Below, in pieces: positions 37,012 through 45,660 of a stretch of 64,000 nt of DNA (its first letter is position 1; every line of letters starts with the position of its first letter). The notes below the pieces were generated by a model. The model did no database searches and was not told the DNA's origin. It was given only the letters and a program-made list of their open reading frames with translations. Position numbers and translations under genes: made by a program. Location: positions 992,001 through 1,056,000 of the forward strand of contig NZ_KE136483.1 of the NCBI RefSeq assembly GCF_000407185.1, given 5' to 3'. This stretch comes from Enterococcus malodoratus ATCC 43197. GTDB taxonomy: Bacteria > Bacillota > Bacilli > Lactobacillales > Enterococcaceae.

Positions 37012-37289
37012 CAATCTTCACTCCTGAACATTGATTTTGGAAGAGTATAGAACTTTGGTTTATACCATCCTTTTTCATAAAACTTATCCATTTTTAGTTC
37101 TTTCTCTTGCCAGGTATAAACAGGGCGTGAAATCACATTTCCAGCCTCAATATCTTTTTTTAAATCTAGTTGATTTTTCAATTCTTTTTGGTATTCTTCC
37201 TCACTGTAACTAAACTTTGTAAGGATAGGGTATATCTTTCCTTCTGGCACCTCTTTTTTTAGTCTTTCTATCAATTCATATGGTGGCAT
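37011..37289 (-). CDS. Phage protein co-translated with the integrase, unknown
   Basis: A 92-residue charged protein without membrane segments. Its stop codon overlaps the integrase start, so the two are coupled. GAAAGGAAATG-like sequence precedes the ATG. The place next to int would suit an excisionase or directionality factor, but I see no helix-turn-helix pattern, so this is only a thought. Confidence 0.65.
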   Translation of the reverse strand: MPPYELIERLKKEVPEGKIYPILTKFSYSEEEYQKELKNQLDLKKDIEAGNVISRPVYTWQEKELKMDKFYEKGWYKPKFYTLPKSMFRSED

Positions 37290-37396
37290 AAAATCATTTC
37301 CTTTCGAAATATTTTGTATTCAATTCGAAAACACCTGCAAAAAATAGATTATTTTCACACGTTTCCTCGGAAAATCGAATAAAACAGCGTGAAATA

Positions 37397-37410
37397 CGAA
37401 TGTACGTTCG
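37397..37410. promoter_or_regulatory. LexA-box-like palindrome upstream of the integrase operon
   Basis: CGAATGTACGTTCG differs at one position from the Gram-positive SOS box CGAACNNNNGTTCG and lies in the divergent region before the int operon. Confidence 0.4.
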
Positions 37411-37449
37411 TTTTAAGTGTTAAAAGAAAAGCCCGAAGGCTAATTCTAT

Positions 37450-37457
37450 GGTATAAT
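37450..37457 (+). promoter_or_regulatory. Extended -10 promoter (TGGTATAAT type)
   Basis: TGGTATAAT begins at 37449 and lies about 40 nt before the membrane-protein gene. No good -35 is visible, as is usual for extended -10 promoters. Confidence 0.5.
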
Positions 37458-37495
37458 TGGATGAGTTAAAAATAATCCAATCAGAGGTATAAAAT

Positions 37496-38137
37496 ATGGA
37501 AGCTAAAGACTTAATGGATATCATAATTAAGATTATCGGAACTGCAATTCCTGGTTATCTAGCTTATTATTGTCTGTATAAATTAAATATCATACATCCA
37601 AATAAAAACAGAATTGAAGAAAACAAGATTATTCTCAGTACACTAGCACTTCTTAATTGTTTCTTCGGATTGATGATTTTGAATAAGTACCAAAACAAAA
37701 GCATATTCGGAAATGTCTTAGTAGTATTCATTATATTTTTTCTTGTTTCTATTATCATAACACCATTCGTTTTACCGTTCATCCAGATATGGTTGAATAA
37801 ATACTTGAACTTCATACGAAAAAAAAGGGGTATTGGGGAACTTGATCCATTACCAATTTATAAAGATGTCTTCCATCAAGAGGGTACTGTCAGAATTTCT
37901 GTATTTACTTTCGCAGGAGACTGCGTTGTATCCGGAAAAGCTGATTCGGTACCAGATGATAATCAGTTTGACTATTTTGCACTAAAATTAACATCAAATA
38001 TTGAGAATCCAAAAGATTGGTCGGAGTCTGAAATAATAGAAAAGTACAAGGAAGCCGAACAATTAAAAAAAGGTACATTTATAACCTATATTGATTTAGA
38101 GAAATCACTAAAATTCTATGTTTTTGTAGAGGAGTAA
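37496..38137 (+). CDS. Prophage-encoded membrane protein, possibly DUF6338-like
   Basis: A 213-residue protein with three membrane segments (about 8-27, 41-60 and 70-97) and a soluble C-terminal domain (from about 120) that is strand-rich and starts VRISVFTFAGDCVVSGKAD. The layout resembles DUF6338-type proteins, but I am unsure. It has its own extended -10 promoter and AGAGGT site and opposes its neighbours, which is typical of prophage cargo genes. A role in host protection is possible but unproven. Confidence 0.65.
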   Translation: MEAKDLMDIIIKIIGTAIPGYLAYYCLYKLNIIHPNKNRIEENKIILSTLALLNCFFGLMILNKYQNKSIFGNVLVVFIIFFLVSIIITPFVLPFIQIWLNKYLNFIRKKRGIGELDPLPIYKDVFHQEGTVRISVFTFAGDCVVSGKADSVPDDNQFDYFALKLTSNIENPKDWSESEIIEKYKEAEQLKKGTFITYIDLEKSLKFYVFVEE

Positions 38138-38139
38138 AT

Positions 38140-38340
38140 TTACTTTTTCTTGAAGAAATCATCATTTGAACTATCTTTCGTTTCATATTTAATTGTGTTT
38201 CTTTTGGGTGTACCGTGATCCTCGTAAAGACGTTTTTCTTTTCGAGATTCAGATATTCGATCACCATCATATCGTTTGTGAATTATTACCTCATCTCTTT
38301 TTGGATGATTTGGTTGAGTGTTTTTCTTATCTTTTGACAT
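38140..38340 (-). CDS. Small highly charged prophage protein, unknown
   Basis: A 66-residue, hydrophilic, Lys/Asp-rich protein probably disordered, ending DDFFKKK. AAAGGA is well placed before the ATG. It lies downstream of the lipoprotein gene on the same strand, separated by two hairpins (38359-38372 and a tRNA-like element). Confidence 0.5.
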   Translation of the reverse strand: MSKDKKNTQPNHPKRDEVIIHKRYDGDRISESRKEKRLYEDHGTPKRNTIKYETKDSSNDDFFKKK

Positions 38341-38358
38341 ATAAAAAATCCTTTCCTA

Positions 38359-38372
38359 CCGTGCTCGCACGG
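38359..38372 (-). other. Small perfect hairpin before the 66-residue gene
   Basis: CCGTGC-GA-GCACGG (minus strand) lies 9 nt upstream of the ribosome binding site and just past the tRNA-like element. It could be a processing or stability element. It has no T-run of terminator type. Confidence 0.4.
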
Positions 38373-38381
38373 TTATTTTTA

Positions 38382-38421
38382 TTCCCCAAGCCGGAATCGA
38401 ACCGGCGGCGCCAGGTGGGGA
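38382..38421 (-). other. 40-nt tRNA-like element (acceptor plus T arm only)
   Basis: On the minus strand, TCCCCA pairs with TGGGGA (38421-38416 with 38388-38383). The inner arm GCCGG-TTCGATT-CCGGC (38406-38390) is an exact tRNA T arm with the GGTTCGATTCC consensus. D and anticodon arms are absent. It sits 8 nt after the lipoprotein stop codon. It may be a tRNA 3' end left by an earlier integration or a functional mini-tRNA-like structure. Confidence 0.5.
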
Positions 38422-38429
38422 GGGTAGAA

Positions 38430-39488
38430 CTAATTTTCTGTAACAGAACCATCATAGTGCACAAAGACACTCTTTGCAGTGTGTGTCATGGTTCCATCGT
38501 TGGGATCAGTAGCTTTCACAAAATAGCCACGTTCGTCCTCATACATGCAACCCCACGTCCATGCTCCATTATTATCACCGAACTGACTCTGAGCTATTTG
38601 AACGGCTTGTGCTTCTGATGTGACAACCTTTGGTGCTCCGTGACCACCTTGGGATTCAGTTACTTGCTCCGATTTTTGTCTCTCCGCCTCAATTTGATCT
38701 TTCTGGGCTTGAGTGATGATATAGCCATTATCATCCATAGCTAAACCGTTCTCGCTTAAAGCCATTCCGAATGCTTCCCATTCTTTGTTGGACCAGTTCA
38801 CGCGATCAGTTGGTGTTGATTTTAGTGTTCGTTGCTTCAACTGTTCATACGTTTCTTCTTGTGATGCGCTCTGATTTGTAGGTGAGGATGATGAACCTTC
38901 GGCATCGGAATCTGTATTTCCGATTAGCTTGATAATATAGGGTTTAAACTCACTTTGTTTACGGTTATCAAAATCAGGCAACATTTGAACTTCGTGAATA
39001 TTATCCTCTAATGAATAGCCTTCGAATACTTCGATACTCTTACCAGGTAGCAATTCATTATTTTGATCATTACTACGCTTGTTGATTTTATTGACCGTTT
39101 CGATATCCTCACCGAATGCGTCAGAACTATGATATTCAGCGGTCATATTAACAAGTGAAGTATCTGTTTTTTGTTTAAATGAAATATCATGAAGAATTTG
39201 GTAAGGGAAAATATTCTTCTTAGATTTATTAGTCAGTTCAAAAGTTACATAAAGTCCCGGGCTAGGAACTGATGGACTCTGAATAACTTCAGAAGTAACA
39301 ACTTTTAATTTGTAATCTTTAGTTTCCAAGACTCCATCATTGAAAGTAACTTCTTTTTTCTTCTCATTGCTACTAGTTGTTGTAAGTTTAGTTCTAGTCG
39401 AATCAGTCGTATCCGCTTTCTTATCACTCGAACATGCTGAGAAGAGCAGGGTAGAGCAGAGAAAGAATGCGATCGTTAGTTTTTTCAT
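38430..39488 (-). CDS. Prophage lipoprotein with DUF5067-like domain
   Basis: A 352-residue exported lipoprotein. Signal peptide MKKLTIAFFLCSTLLFSACSS has lipobox LFSAC (Cys19). The central part (GVLETKDYKLKVVTSEVIQ, LYVTFELTNKSKKN) fits the DUF5067 immunoglobulin-like domain. A Ser/Gln-rich linker near 200-215 leads to a C-terminal region with YGYFVKA-like strands. The adjacent glycine-zipper gene ends 1 nt upstream. Prophage lipoproteins in this position often block superinfection; that is inference here. Confidence 0.75.
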   Translation of the reverse strand: MKKLTIAFFLCSTLLFSACSSDKKADTTDSTRTKLTTTSSNEKKKEVTFNDGVLETKDYKLKVVTSEVIQSPSVPSPGLYVTFELTNKSKKNIFPYQILHDISFKQKTDTSLVNMTAEYHSSDAFGEDIETVNKINKRSNDQNNELLPGKSIEVFEGYSLEDNIHEVQMLPDFDNRKQSEFKPYIIKLIGNTDSDAEGSSSSPTNQSASQEETYEQLKQRTLKSTPTDRVNWSNKEWEAFGMALSENGLAMDDNGYIITQAQKDQIEAERQKSEQVTESQGGHGAPKVVTSEAQAVQIAQSQFGDNNGAWTWGCMYEDERGYFVKATDPNDGTMTHTAKSVFVHYDGSVTEN

Positions 39489-39489
39489 T

Positions 39490-40101
39490 TTAATCCTCCG
39501 TTACCTGAAGTCTTAATAGTTGAGCAGCTTCTTTTTGATCTGCAGTAAATCTTATGACATGAAGAACGCTTTTTTTATCTAGTGTACGAACGTACAAGTT
39601 GGCGTAGACTCGACTTGATTTCATTGATCCGCCAATCAAAGCTCCAGCAGTTCCAGCAATTGCAGCACCGAGTAATGCGCCACCAGTTGAATTTTTTTTG
39701 TCGGAGAATTCAATTTTTTCCAATAAAAAGTCAATTTTTTTTCTACCTTGTTTTATAGAAATTCTATTAGGTTCTTCTTGAGTGATTTTCGAAATCTTTA
39801 CTCTTTTAATCTTTTTATAAGTCGATTCTTCAACTACGCCTTTAGAAGAGAAAGGTTCAAATGTTTTCTCAGTAGAAGAATAATCATGTTCCGGTTTGCT
39901 TCTACCTCTTTTAATTTCCTTTTTCTGCACTTTCTCGGCTCTTTCAATATCTCTCTTGGCTCTTTTTAATGCTTTTTTTCCTTCTGCCTTAGCTACTCGA
40001 TCGGCATCATCTTTCCATTCTTGAAATGAATCAACTGTCTTTTCAGTGATATCTTTCGTTGCATCGAAGGTTCTTTTTCCTAAATCTTTCCAATCAACCA
40101 T
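39490..40101 (-). CDS. Glycine-zipper protein of the prophage cargo region
   Basis: A 203-residue protein. The first 70 residues are highly charged and helical (many K, E and D), and a glycine zipper GGALLGAAIAGTAGALIGG lies at about 140-158, followed by a strand-rich end. There is no signal peptide, so it is either cytoplasmic or inserted by the zipper. It is directly upstream of the lipoprotein gene with 1 nt between, so they form a unit. Confidence 0.65.
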   Translation of the reverse strand: MVDWKDLGKRTFDATKDITEKTVDSFQEWKDDADRVAKAEGKKALKRAKRDIERAEKVQKKEIKRGRSKPEHDYSSTEKTFEPFSSKGVVEESTYKKIKRVKISKITQEEPNRISIKQGRKKIDFLLEKIEFSDKKNSTGGALLGAAIAGTAGALIGGSMKSSRVYANLYVRTLDKKSVLHVIRFTADQKEAAQLLRLQVTED

Positions 40102-40224
40102 AAAAAACCACTCTTTTCTACTTCTGATTAAATCTATTTACAATTGTGATTATTTCTTTGGCGTAATTATAAATATCCATCGGTTGAGATAGTTCAAACA
40201 CGGAGTGTTTTTCATCACGCCGAT

Positions 40225-41272
40225 TGTAAAATTAAGCTAGACAACTAAAAAAGCCATTTGTGCTACACTCAAAATAGTTCTGACCAAAGAATTATAAGGA
40301 GTGAGTACAAATGACCTATACCCATCTTACAACGGATGAACTTGTAATGATAGAGTCTTATTTCAAAATAAATCAATCTGTTGCGAAAACTGCGCATTGC
40401 TTGAATCGTTCAAGACAAACGATCCATAAAGTATACCTATTCTTCAAGCAAGGAAAATCAGCCTTAGAATACTATCAACAGTATAAGAAAAACAAATCAA
40501 ACTGTGGTAGACGCCCGCTTGTTTTACCCGAGGAACAATCAGAATATATTCAAAGAAAGGTTGTTCAAGGATGGACACCCGATGTGATTGTTGGTCGTGC
40601 AGCGTTTCCTATTCGTTGTTCTGCTCGTACCATTTATCGTATGTTCAAAAAGGGGCTATTTAATCCTTCTGACTTACCGATGAAAGGCAAGCGTAAACCG
40701 AATGGACATCAAGAAAGGCGTGGAAAACAAGCTTTCCGCCGCTCTATTCATGAACGTGAAAAAGATTATAGCCAATTCTCAAATGAGTTTGGTCACCTTG
40801 AAGGTGACACTATCGTAGGTCTGAAACATAAAAGTGCTGTAATTACCTTAGTTGAACGATTATCAAAAGTTATCATCACATTGAAACCGTGTGGTAGACA
40901 AGCGATTGATATTGAAAAAAAATTAAATCATTGGTTTGAATCTGTACCGAAAAATCTATTCAAATCCATCACTTTTGATTGTGGAAAGGAATTTTCAAAT
41001 TGGAAACAAATCAGTAATGCCAATGATATTGCCATTTATTTCGCTGATCCAGGAACGCCGTCTCAAAGAGGCCTAAACGAGAATTCTAACGGATTGTTAC
41101 GTAGAGATGGTTTATTGAAATCTATGGATTTCAATTCAGTAGATGAATCTTTTATTCAATCTGTCACATCTAAACGAAATAATATTCCTAGAAAATCACT
41201 GGATTATCGAACACCTTTGGAAGTATTTTTGAGTTACGTAAGTATTGATGATTTGTCTAACTTAATTTGACA
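40225..41272 (+). mobile_element. IS30-family insertion sequence
   Basis: A 1048-bp element with ends TGTAAAATTAAGCTAGACAA and the complement of TTGTCTAACTTAATTTGACA (18 of 20 match). It is flanked by a 2-bp AT duplication (40223-40224 and 41273-41274). It lies inside the restriction-like pseudogene. Confidence 0.9.
40311..41270 (+). CDS. IS30-family transposase
   Basis: A 319-residue transposase with an N-terminal helix-turn-helix (about 17-40, AKTAHCLNRSRQTIHKVY) and a DDE core: Asp in EGDTIVG, Asp in TFDCGKEF and Glu in NENSNGLLRR. It is intact, and the stop codon lies in the right inverted repeat. AAGGAG precedes the ATG. It belongs to the same family as, but is clearly different from, the copy at 53885. 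Confidence 0.92.
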   Translation: MTYTHLTTDELVMIESYFKINQSVAKTAHCLNRSRQTIHKVYLFFKQGKSALEYYQQYKKNKSNCGRRPLVLPEEQSEYIQRKVVQGWTPDVIVGRAAFPIRCSARTIYRMFKKGLFNPSDLPMKGKRKPNGHQERRGKQAFRRSIHEREKDYSQFSNEFGHLEGDTIVGLKHKSAVITLVERLSKVIITLKPCGRQAIDIEKKLNHWFESVPKNLFKSITFDCGKEFSNWKQISNANDIAIYFADPGTPSQRGLNENSNGLLRRDGLLKSMDFNSVDESFIQSVTSKRNNIPRKSLDYRTPLEVFLSYVSIDDLSNLI

Positions 41273-41845
41273 ATTAAGATCATTTAATTCAATCTTCATA
41301 CCATTAGTATTGAATCGTACTCTCAGAATCCACTTGCGAATATTATCATCTAATAAAATATTGAAGTAACTGCGATTATCACGATAGAATAAACGATCAA
41401 GAGGAATTACATCTTTTAAAACCACCTTGACAATAGTATATGACTCTAGTTCTTCAGGTGTTGTAATAACTTCAGGTTCGTCAATTTCTGTAGTATTTGA
41501 TTCTGATTTAGTGTCTAATTCATCTACTGATACTGATGATTTTAATGCCGCGCTTAATTTATCATTTACCTTTTCAGAGATAAACTGATTGAGTCCTTTT
41601 TTTATAATTGGTTTAAATTTATCAATGATCTGTTTTGTTTTCATCCCATCATAAATTTCACCAAGAAGGAACTTAATACCTGAATAATTCATAGAATTTC
41701 TGAAACTCTATTAAAAGCTTATTAACGCACGGTTCTTCTTTTTGTAAAGGGCCACGATAAAATGTAGGAAAAGGGCCATCGAAAATGTAGGTTAGATTTA
41801 AAATCTGATATTCTTTTTCATGAAACCATTCAAGGAGAGTGACTC

Positions 41846-43072
41846 ATGCGAAAAGATGTCTTAGAAGGAGTCTTACGACACATTATGAACGATATTCAAC
41901 CTAACTATGCAGCCATGGCCAAGCAATATAATTGTGATTACCGAACAGTCAAGCGTTACTATGAAGCTGGAACTAAAGGGGAAGTAGAACAGATCAAAAA
42001 GAGACAATCTTCTGCTCCTCTTTTATTAAGCGGTTTTGAAGAAATTATTAAAGATAAAATGGAGTTAAGCTGTTCCGCTTCTTCAATTTATTATTTTATT
42101 AAGAAAAAAGGATATCAAGGTGGCTATACCACCGTCAAACGATATTGTCGGAACTATCGAGAAAAGCGTGTAAAAAAGGCAACCATTCGAATTGAAACGA
42201 CGCCAGGTCTTTCTGCTCAAGTCGATTGGAAAGAAAATATTAAGATGGTGAGTAAACATGGTGAAGTCTTTTACTTCAATCTTTTTCTATATATTCTAGG
42301 CTATTCTCGCATGAAATACTTAGAGGTAACCTTTGATCGAACCCAAGCGAATGTCTTCAATTGTTTGGTCAATGCGTTTGAGTACTGCGGGAATGGTGTT
42401 CCTCAAGAAATTTGGTTTGACAATATGAAAACAGTTGTTGATAGAAGTAAAAGCCAATTTGGTCAAACCGTTTTTAACGAAAAATTTCGTCAATTTGCTA
42501 AAGATGCTGGATTCAATCCGATTGCTTGTCGCCCTTTTCGTCCACAAACCAAAGGCAAAGTTGAAGCTTTAGCTCGTACTGTTAACCGCTTAATGGTCTT
42601 TAACTACGAGTTTGAAAATGAGCAGGAGCTAAAACGAATCGTCTATGAGTTTATGAATGACTTAAATAATGAACGTTCTCAAGCAGTGAATAATCATCCC
42701 TCTAAGCTTCTTATAGATGAACAATCGGTGTTGCGTCCTTTCAATCGTTTAGAATTAGTCAGATATGTTTCTAGAACCCAACACGTAATTAGAAAAGTTT
42801 CCATTGAATCCATGGTCCAATATCAAAACTCAAAGTATTCTGTTCCCGTGAAATATATTGGTAAAGAGGTAACTTTAGATGTCCGTAAGGACAGTCTATT
42901 CATTTGGTATGGCCATCAATGTATTCGCTCGCACCCATTAAGCAAAAAAACCTTAAATTATCAACGTGATGACTCTCTTGAGATTCTTCGATCTGATGTC
43001 TTCAAATACTTAGAAGACGAAGAGTTGGAGCGCTTTGTAGAAGAAAATTTAGATGCTTACGATGAATTATAA
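41846..43072 (+). CDS. istA: IS21-family transposase IstA
   Basis: A 408-residue transposase with an N-terminal helix-turn-helix (ALAKQYNCDYRTVKRYYEAG-like) and an rve integrase core: QVDWKENIK, EIWFDNMKTVV and Glu in KGKVEALARTV. The C-terminal beta domain (QYQNSKYSVPVKYIGK) binds DNA. It appears complete. The istB gene follows 10 nt later. Confidence 0.93.
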   Translation: MRKDVLEGVLRHIMNDIQPNYAAMAKQYNCDYRTVKRYYEAGTKGEVEQIKKRQSSAPLLLSGFEEIIKDKMELSCSASSIYYFIKKKGYQGGYTTVKRYCRNYREKRVKKATIRIETTPGLSAQVDWKENIKMVSKHGEVFYFNLFLYILGYSRMKYLEVTFDRTQANVFNCLVNAFEYCGNGVPQEIWFDNMKTVVDRSKSQFGQTVFNEKFRQFAKDAGFNPIACRPFRPQTKGKVEALARTVNRLMVFNYEFENEQELKRIVYEFMNDLNNERSQAVNNHPSKLLIDEQSVLRPFNRLELVRYVSRTQHVIRKVSIESMVQYQNSKYSVPVKYIGKEVTLDVRKDSLFIWYGHQCIRSHPLSKKTLNYQRDDSLEILRSDVFKYLEDEELERFVEENLDAYDEL

Positions 43073-43082
43073 GGAGGCTCAT

Positions 43083-43844
43083 ATGTCAAATTACCATCAG
43101 TTATTAAATCAATTATCAGATTTAAATCTTACCTGTATCAAAGAAATTTTACCTGCCCATTTAGATGAAGTAGCTAAAAATGAACAATCTCTAGTTGATT
43201 CTTTATTTGAATTAACACATCAAGAAATTAGCTATCGTAGAAAGGAGACCCAAAGAAAAATTTTAAAACGGGCAATGTTTCCCTATCATAAACGCCTTCA
43301 TGATTTTAACTTTGATTTTCAACCCAAAATCAAAAAAAGTGAAATTCAAGATTTAGTGACATTACGCTTTTTAGACACGTATGACAACCTTTTATTCATT
43401 GGAAATAGCGGTGTTGGAAAAACTCATTTAGCCGTTTCAATTGGTTTAGAGTGTATTGATAGAGGGCAGAGCTGTTTATTTATCACTAGTACAGAACTGG
43501 TTAATCGACTTATCCGGGCACATAAACGTGGGACAAGTGATACCATGCTCAAAAAATATGCGAGCTATTCTGTATTAATTATTGATGAAGTCGGGTATCT
43601 CCCCTTCTCAAAAGAAGGATCTAACTTACTGTTTCAACTAATTAATATGCGATACGAAAGAAAATCAACGATTATTACAACGAATATTCCTCTGTCTCAA
43701 TGGTCCGAAATTTTTGGTAATAAGAAATTGACTAATGCTTTATTGGACCGATTGGTCCATCATTCTAAAATTATTCAAATTACAGGACCTTCCTATCGAA
43801 TGAAAAGTTATAGTGAAACGAAAGGAAAAGAAACGAAACGATAA
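43083..43844 (+). CDS. istB: IS21-family helper ATPase IstB
   Basis: A 253-residue AAA+ ATPase related to DnaC. Walker A is GNSGVGKTH and Walker B is VLIIDEVGYLP, followed by sensor motif TTNIPLSQW. It assists IstA in target selection. AAGGAGG precedes the ATG at 43083; the longer reading from inside istA is not likely. Confidence 0.93.
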   Translation: MSNYHQLLNQLSDLNLTCIKEILPAHLDEVAKNEQSLVDSLFELTHQEISYRRKETQRKILKRAMFPYHKRLHDFNFDFQPKIKKSEIQDLVTLRFLDTYDNLLFIGNSGVGKTHLAVSIGLECIDRGQSCLFITSTELVNRLIRAHKRGTSDTMLKKYASYSVLIIDEVGYLPFSKEGSNLLFQLINMRYERKSTIITTNIPLSQWSEIFGNKKLTNALLDRLVHHSKIIQITGPSYRMKSYSETKGKETKR

Positions 43845-43904
43845 AGAGAAAACTACCTACAATTTCAATGGCCCAAAACCAACATTTTATTATGGCCCTT
43901 GACA

Positions 43905-44603
43905 GATATCATTTACGGTCTTCGTGATCACCAACAAACATATCAAATTTATCTTGAGTTTGTTAAATTCCTTTCGCATCCGCCTATTGTATTAAAGTAT
44001 GCAAGTGACGCAGGAGAAAAATACAGAAATGTTGCACTGAAACAATTAACTAAGTCGGAACGCTCATTTGGCAGGTTGCTTAAAGAGTCTTTAGCGCTTG
44101 AATATTTAACCCCCTGGTATGAAGTAAAGAAAGCAGAAATTCAACAAAGTAATCAAAAAATATATACGAGAGGGAAAATATACGGATTCACTTTTCCTTA
44201 CGTGTATACTCAAAATGCAAATGAAAAGACAGGAACTTTTAATGTTTCGAATGATTCAGTTTATCTTTTCAGCAATAAAGATCGTAGTTCGCCTGTAAAA
44301 GTAACGGTTTCCGGTGAATGTAAAAATCCGTATTGGGAAGTATTTAAAGATGGAGAACTCGTCGCTAGCGATGGGTTCTTTTTGAATTTAGAAGAAGGAC
44401 AAACACTAGTAGTATCGAGTCTCTTTCAGGATCGAACAGCACTACTTTACGATTCTCAAGGGAATATTTCTTCTGTTTACCAACAGCAGGATCACACAAA
44501 AACAAATTTTGTCCACATGCCTATTGGAAACTCATCTATCGTTTTTCATACTGCAAATGCTGAGGTTTCTGTAGAAGTTTATGAGGAGTGTGATGTTTTT
44601 TGA
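43905..44603 (+). pseudogene. Phage distal tail protein (Dit-like), 5' end removed at the IS21 junction
   Basis: About 233 residues remain (starting DIIYGLRDHQQTYQ right after the IS end), then LEFVKFLSHPPI, strand-rich text and the end VYEECDVF. A TTG inside the IS end could start translation, but the natural N-terminus is missing. Position before a baseplate protein and overall make-up fit a siphophage distal tail protein. It overlaps the next gene by 4 nt. Confidence 0.65.
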
Positions 44604-45649
44604 TTCTGTCCATACATCTATATAGGTTCGACTTATCGAAGTACGAAGAAGAATATATTAGCGAGGACTTTGATTTTGGAATTGATGAGATTTCTTCAAA
44701 TTGGGTAAGTGAATTTGATTTGAATAAGTATGTACAAATTGAGAAAGGCGATTTTCTCTTAGCAAAAGATATCGAGAGCGGAAGAGTCCTATATTTCGGT
44801 GTAATTGATTCACAAGAAGATATCAAAATAAGATGTAGAGATTTAGCACAAGCACTTGGAGATAGTAGTTTCCCGACTTGTAAAACTACTGGTCCGAGTT
44901 TTGAGGAGCATTTCAAGCGACTGATAGAAAAGTATCTCTTGAGTGATCCGACAAAGAACCTTTCTGAGATTTTATCTGTGAATACAGTAACCAATACGAA
45001 TCATAGTTATCAGGCAACTGAAGTTACATCGAGAAAACTGAATAGCTACCTACGAAACGCATTTAAAAAATACAACATTAAATGGACCTTCGAAGATATT
45101 CGAGAGGGTAAAATCTTTTCAAGTATCAAACGGATCGATACAACGAAACAAATTAAGGATAATTCAAGTGAGTTTTATGATTGGAATGTTTTCATCAAAA
45201 AACCGGGTAACGGGAATGAAAATATGTTACTGATCGTAGACAAAAAGATGACTGACATAGAGAATCCAAGAATTCTTTCAACCTATTACTTAGATGAGCA
45301 AAATGAGTTGACAACTGACAAGACGAATGTTGGCATCGTAAAGCCTACGGTTAGTATCGTATCAATTTACGATACCGAGCAAGAGGACAAGCCAACTTAT
45401 GAAGAAGTAGCAAACTCAGAACTAAAAGGAAACGCTTATAGTCATGAAATCAATGTCAGTATTATTCTGGATACAAAGAATTTCGATATAGGAGATCTGC
45501 AAACTGGATTGCTCTTCGATGTGACAGTAAATAACAAGCTTTATAAATCTGTATTAAGTGCTTGGAAAATAAGCAGCAGTAGTAAATCAATCAAACTTAC
45601 CTTCGGGAATATTCGAAGTAGGGTGAGTGATTATTTTGATGAAGATTAG
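44600..45649 (+). CDS. Phage tail/baseplate protein (Gp37-like)
   Basis: A 349-residue protein. The start is a TTG overlapping the preceding stop, with GAGGAG 11 nt upstream. The make-up (IEKGDFLLAKDIESGRVLYFGVIDS, KIRCRDLAQALGD, and the end KLTFGNIRSRVSDYFDED) resembles siphovirus baseplate hub or Gp37-like proteins that follow Dit. It would form part of the tail tip. Its exact family is not certain. Confidence 0.65.
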   Translation: MILSIHLYRFDLSKYEEEYISEDFDFGIDEISSNWVSEFDLNKYVQIEKGDFLLAKDIESGRVLYFGVIDSQEDIKIRCRDLAQALGDSSFPTCKTTGPSFEEHFKRLIEKYLLSDPTKNLSEILSVNTVTNTNHSYQATEVTSRKLNSYLRNAFKKYNIKWTFEDIREGKIFSSIKRIDTTKQIKDNSSEFYDWNVFIKKPGNGNENMLLIVDKKMTDIENPRILSTYYLDEQNELTTDKTNVGIVKPTVSIVSIYDTEQEDKPTYEEVANSELKGNAYSHEINVSIILDTKNFDIGDLQTGLLFDVTVNNKLYKSVLSAWKISSSSKSIKLTFGNIRSRVSDYFDED

Positions 45650-45660
45650 GAGTGATAGAT

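Larger units (their letters stand above)
40118..41692 (-). pseudogene. Restriction-endonuclease-like gene, N-terminally truncated and split by IS30
   Basis: The right part (41692-41275) encodes IYDGMKTKQIIDKFKPIIKK and later DRLFYRDNRSYFNILLDDN, typical as I recall of the C-terminal half of phage and plasmid type-I-like restriction proteins. Beyond the IS30 copy, the left part (40222-40118) continues RRDEKHSVFELSQPMDIYNY and ends at TAG. Removing the IS and one 2-bp AT target copy restores one frame through NDLNRRDEKH. In-frame stops precede the ATG at 41692 and the N-terminal half is absent. The IS21 edge lies 50 bp upstream. Confidence 0.75.
41743..43904 (+). mobile_element. IS21-family insertion sequence
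   Basis: A 2162-bp element with ends TGTAAAGGGCCA and TGTCAAGGGCCA (right end complemented) and a second internal copy of the AAAGGGCCA terminal box at each end, as in IS21 elements. The flanks (TTCTTTT and GATATC) show no target duplication, which points to a deletion or recombination beside it. Confidence 0.9.
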
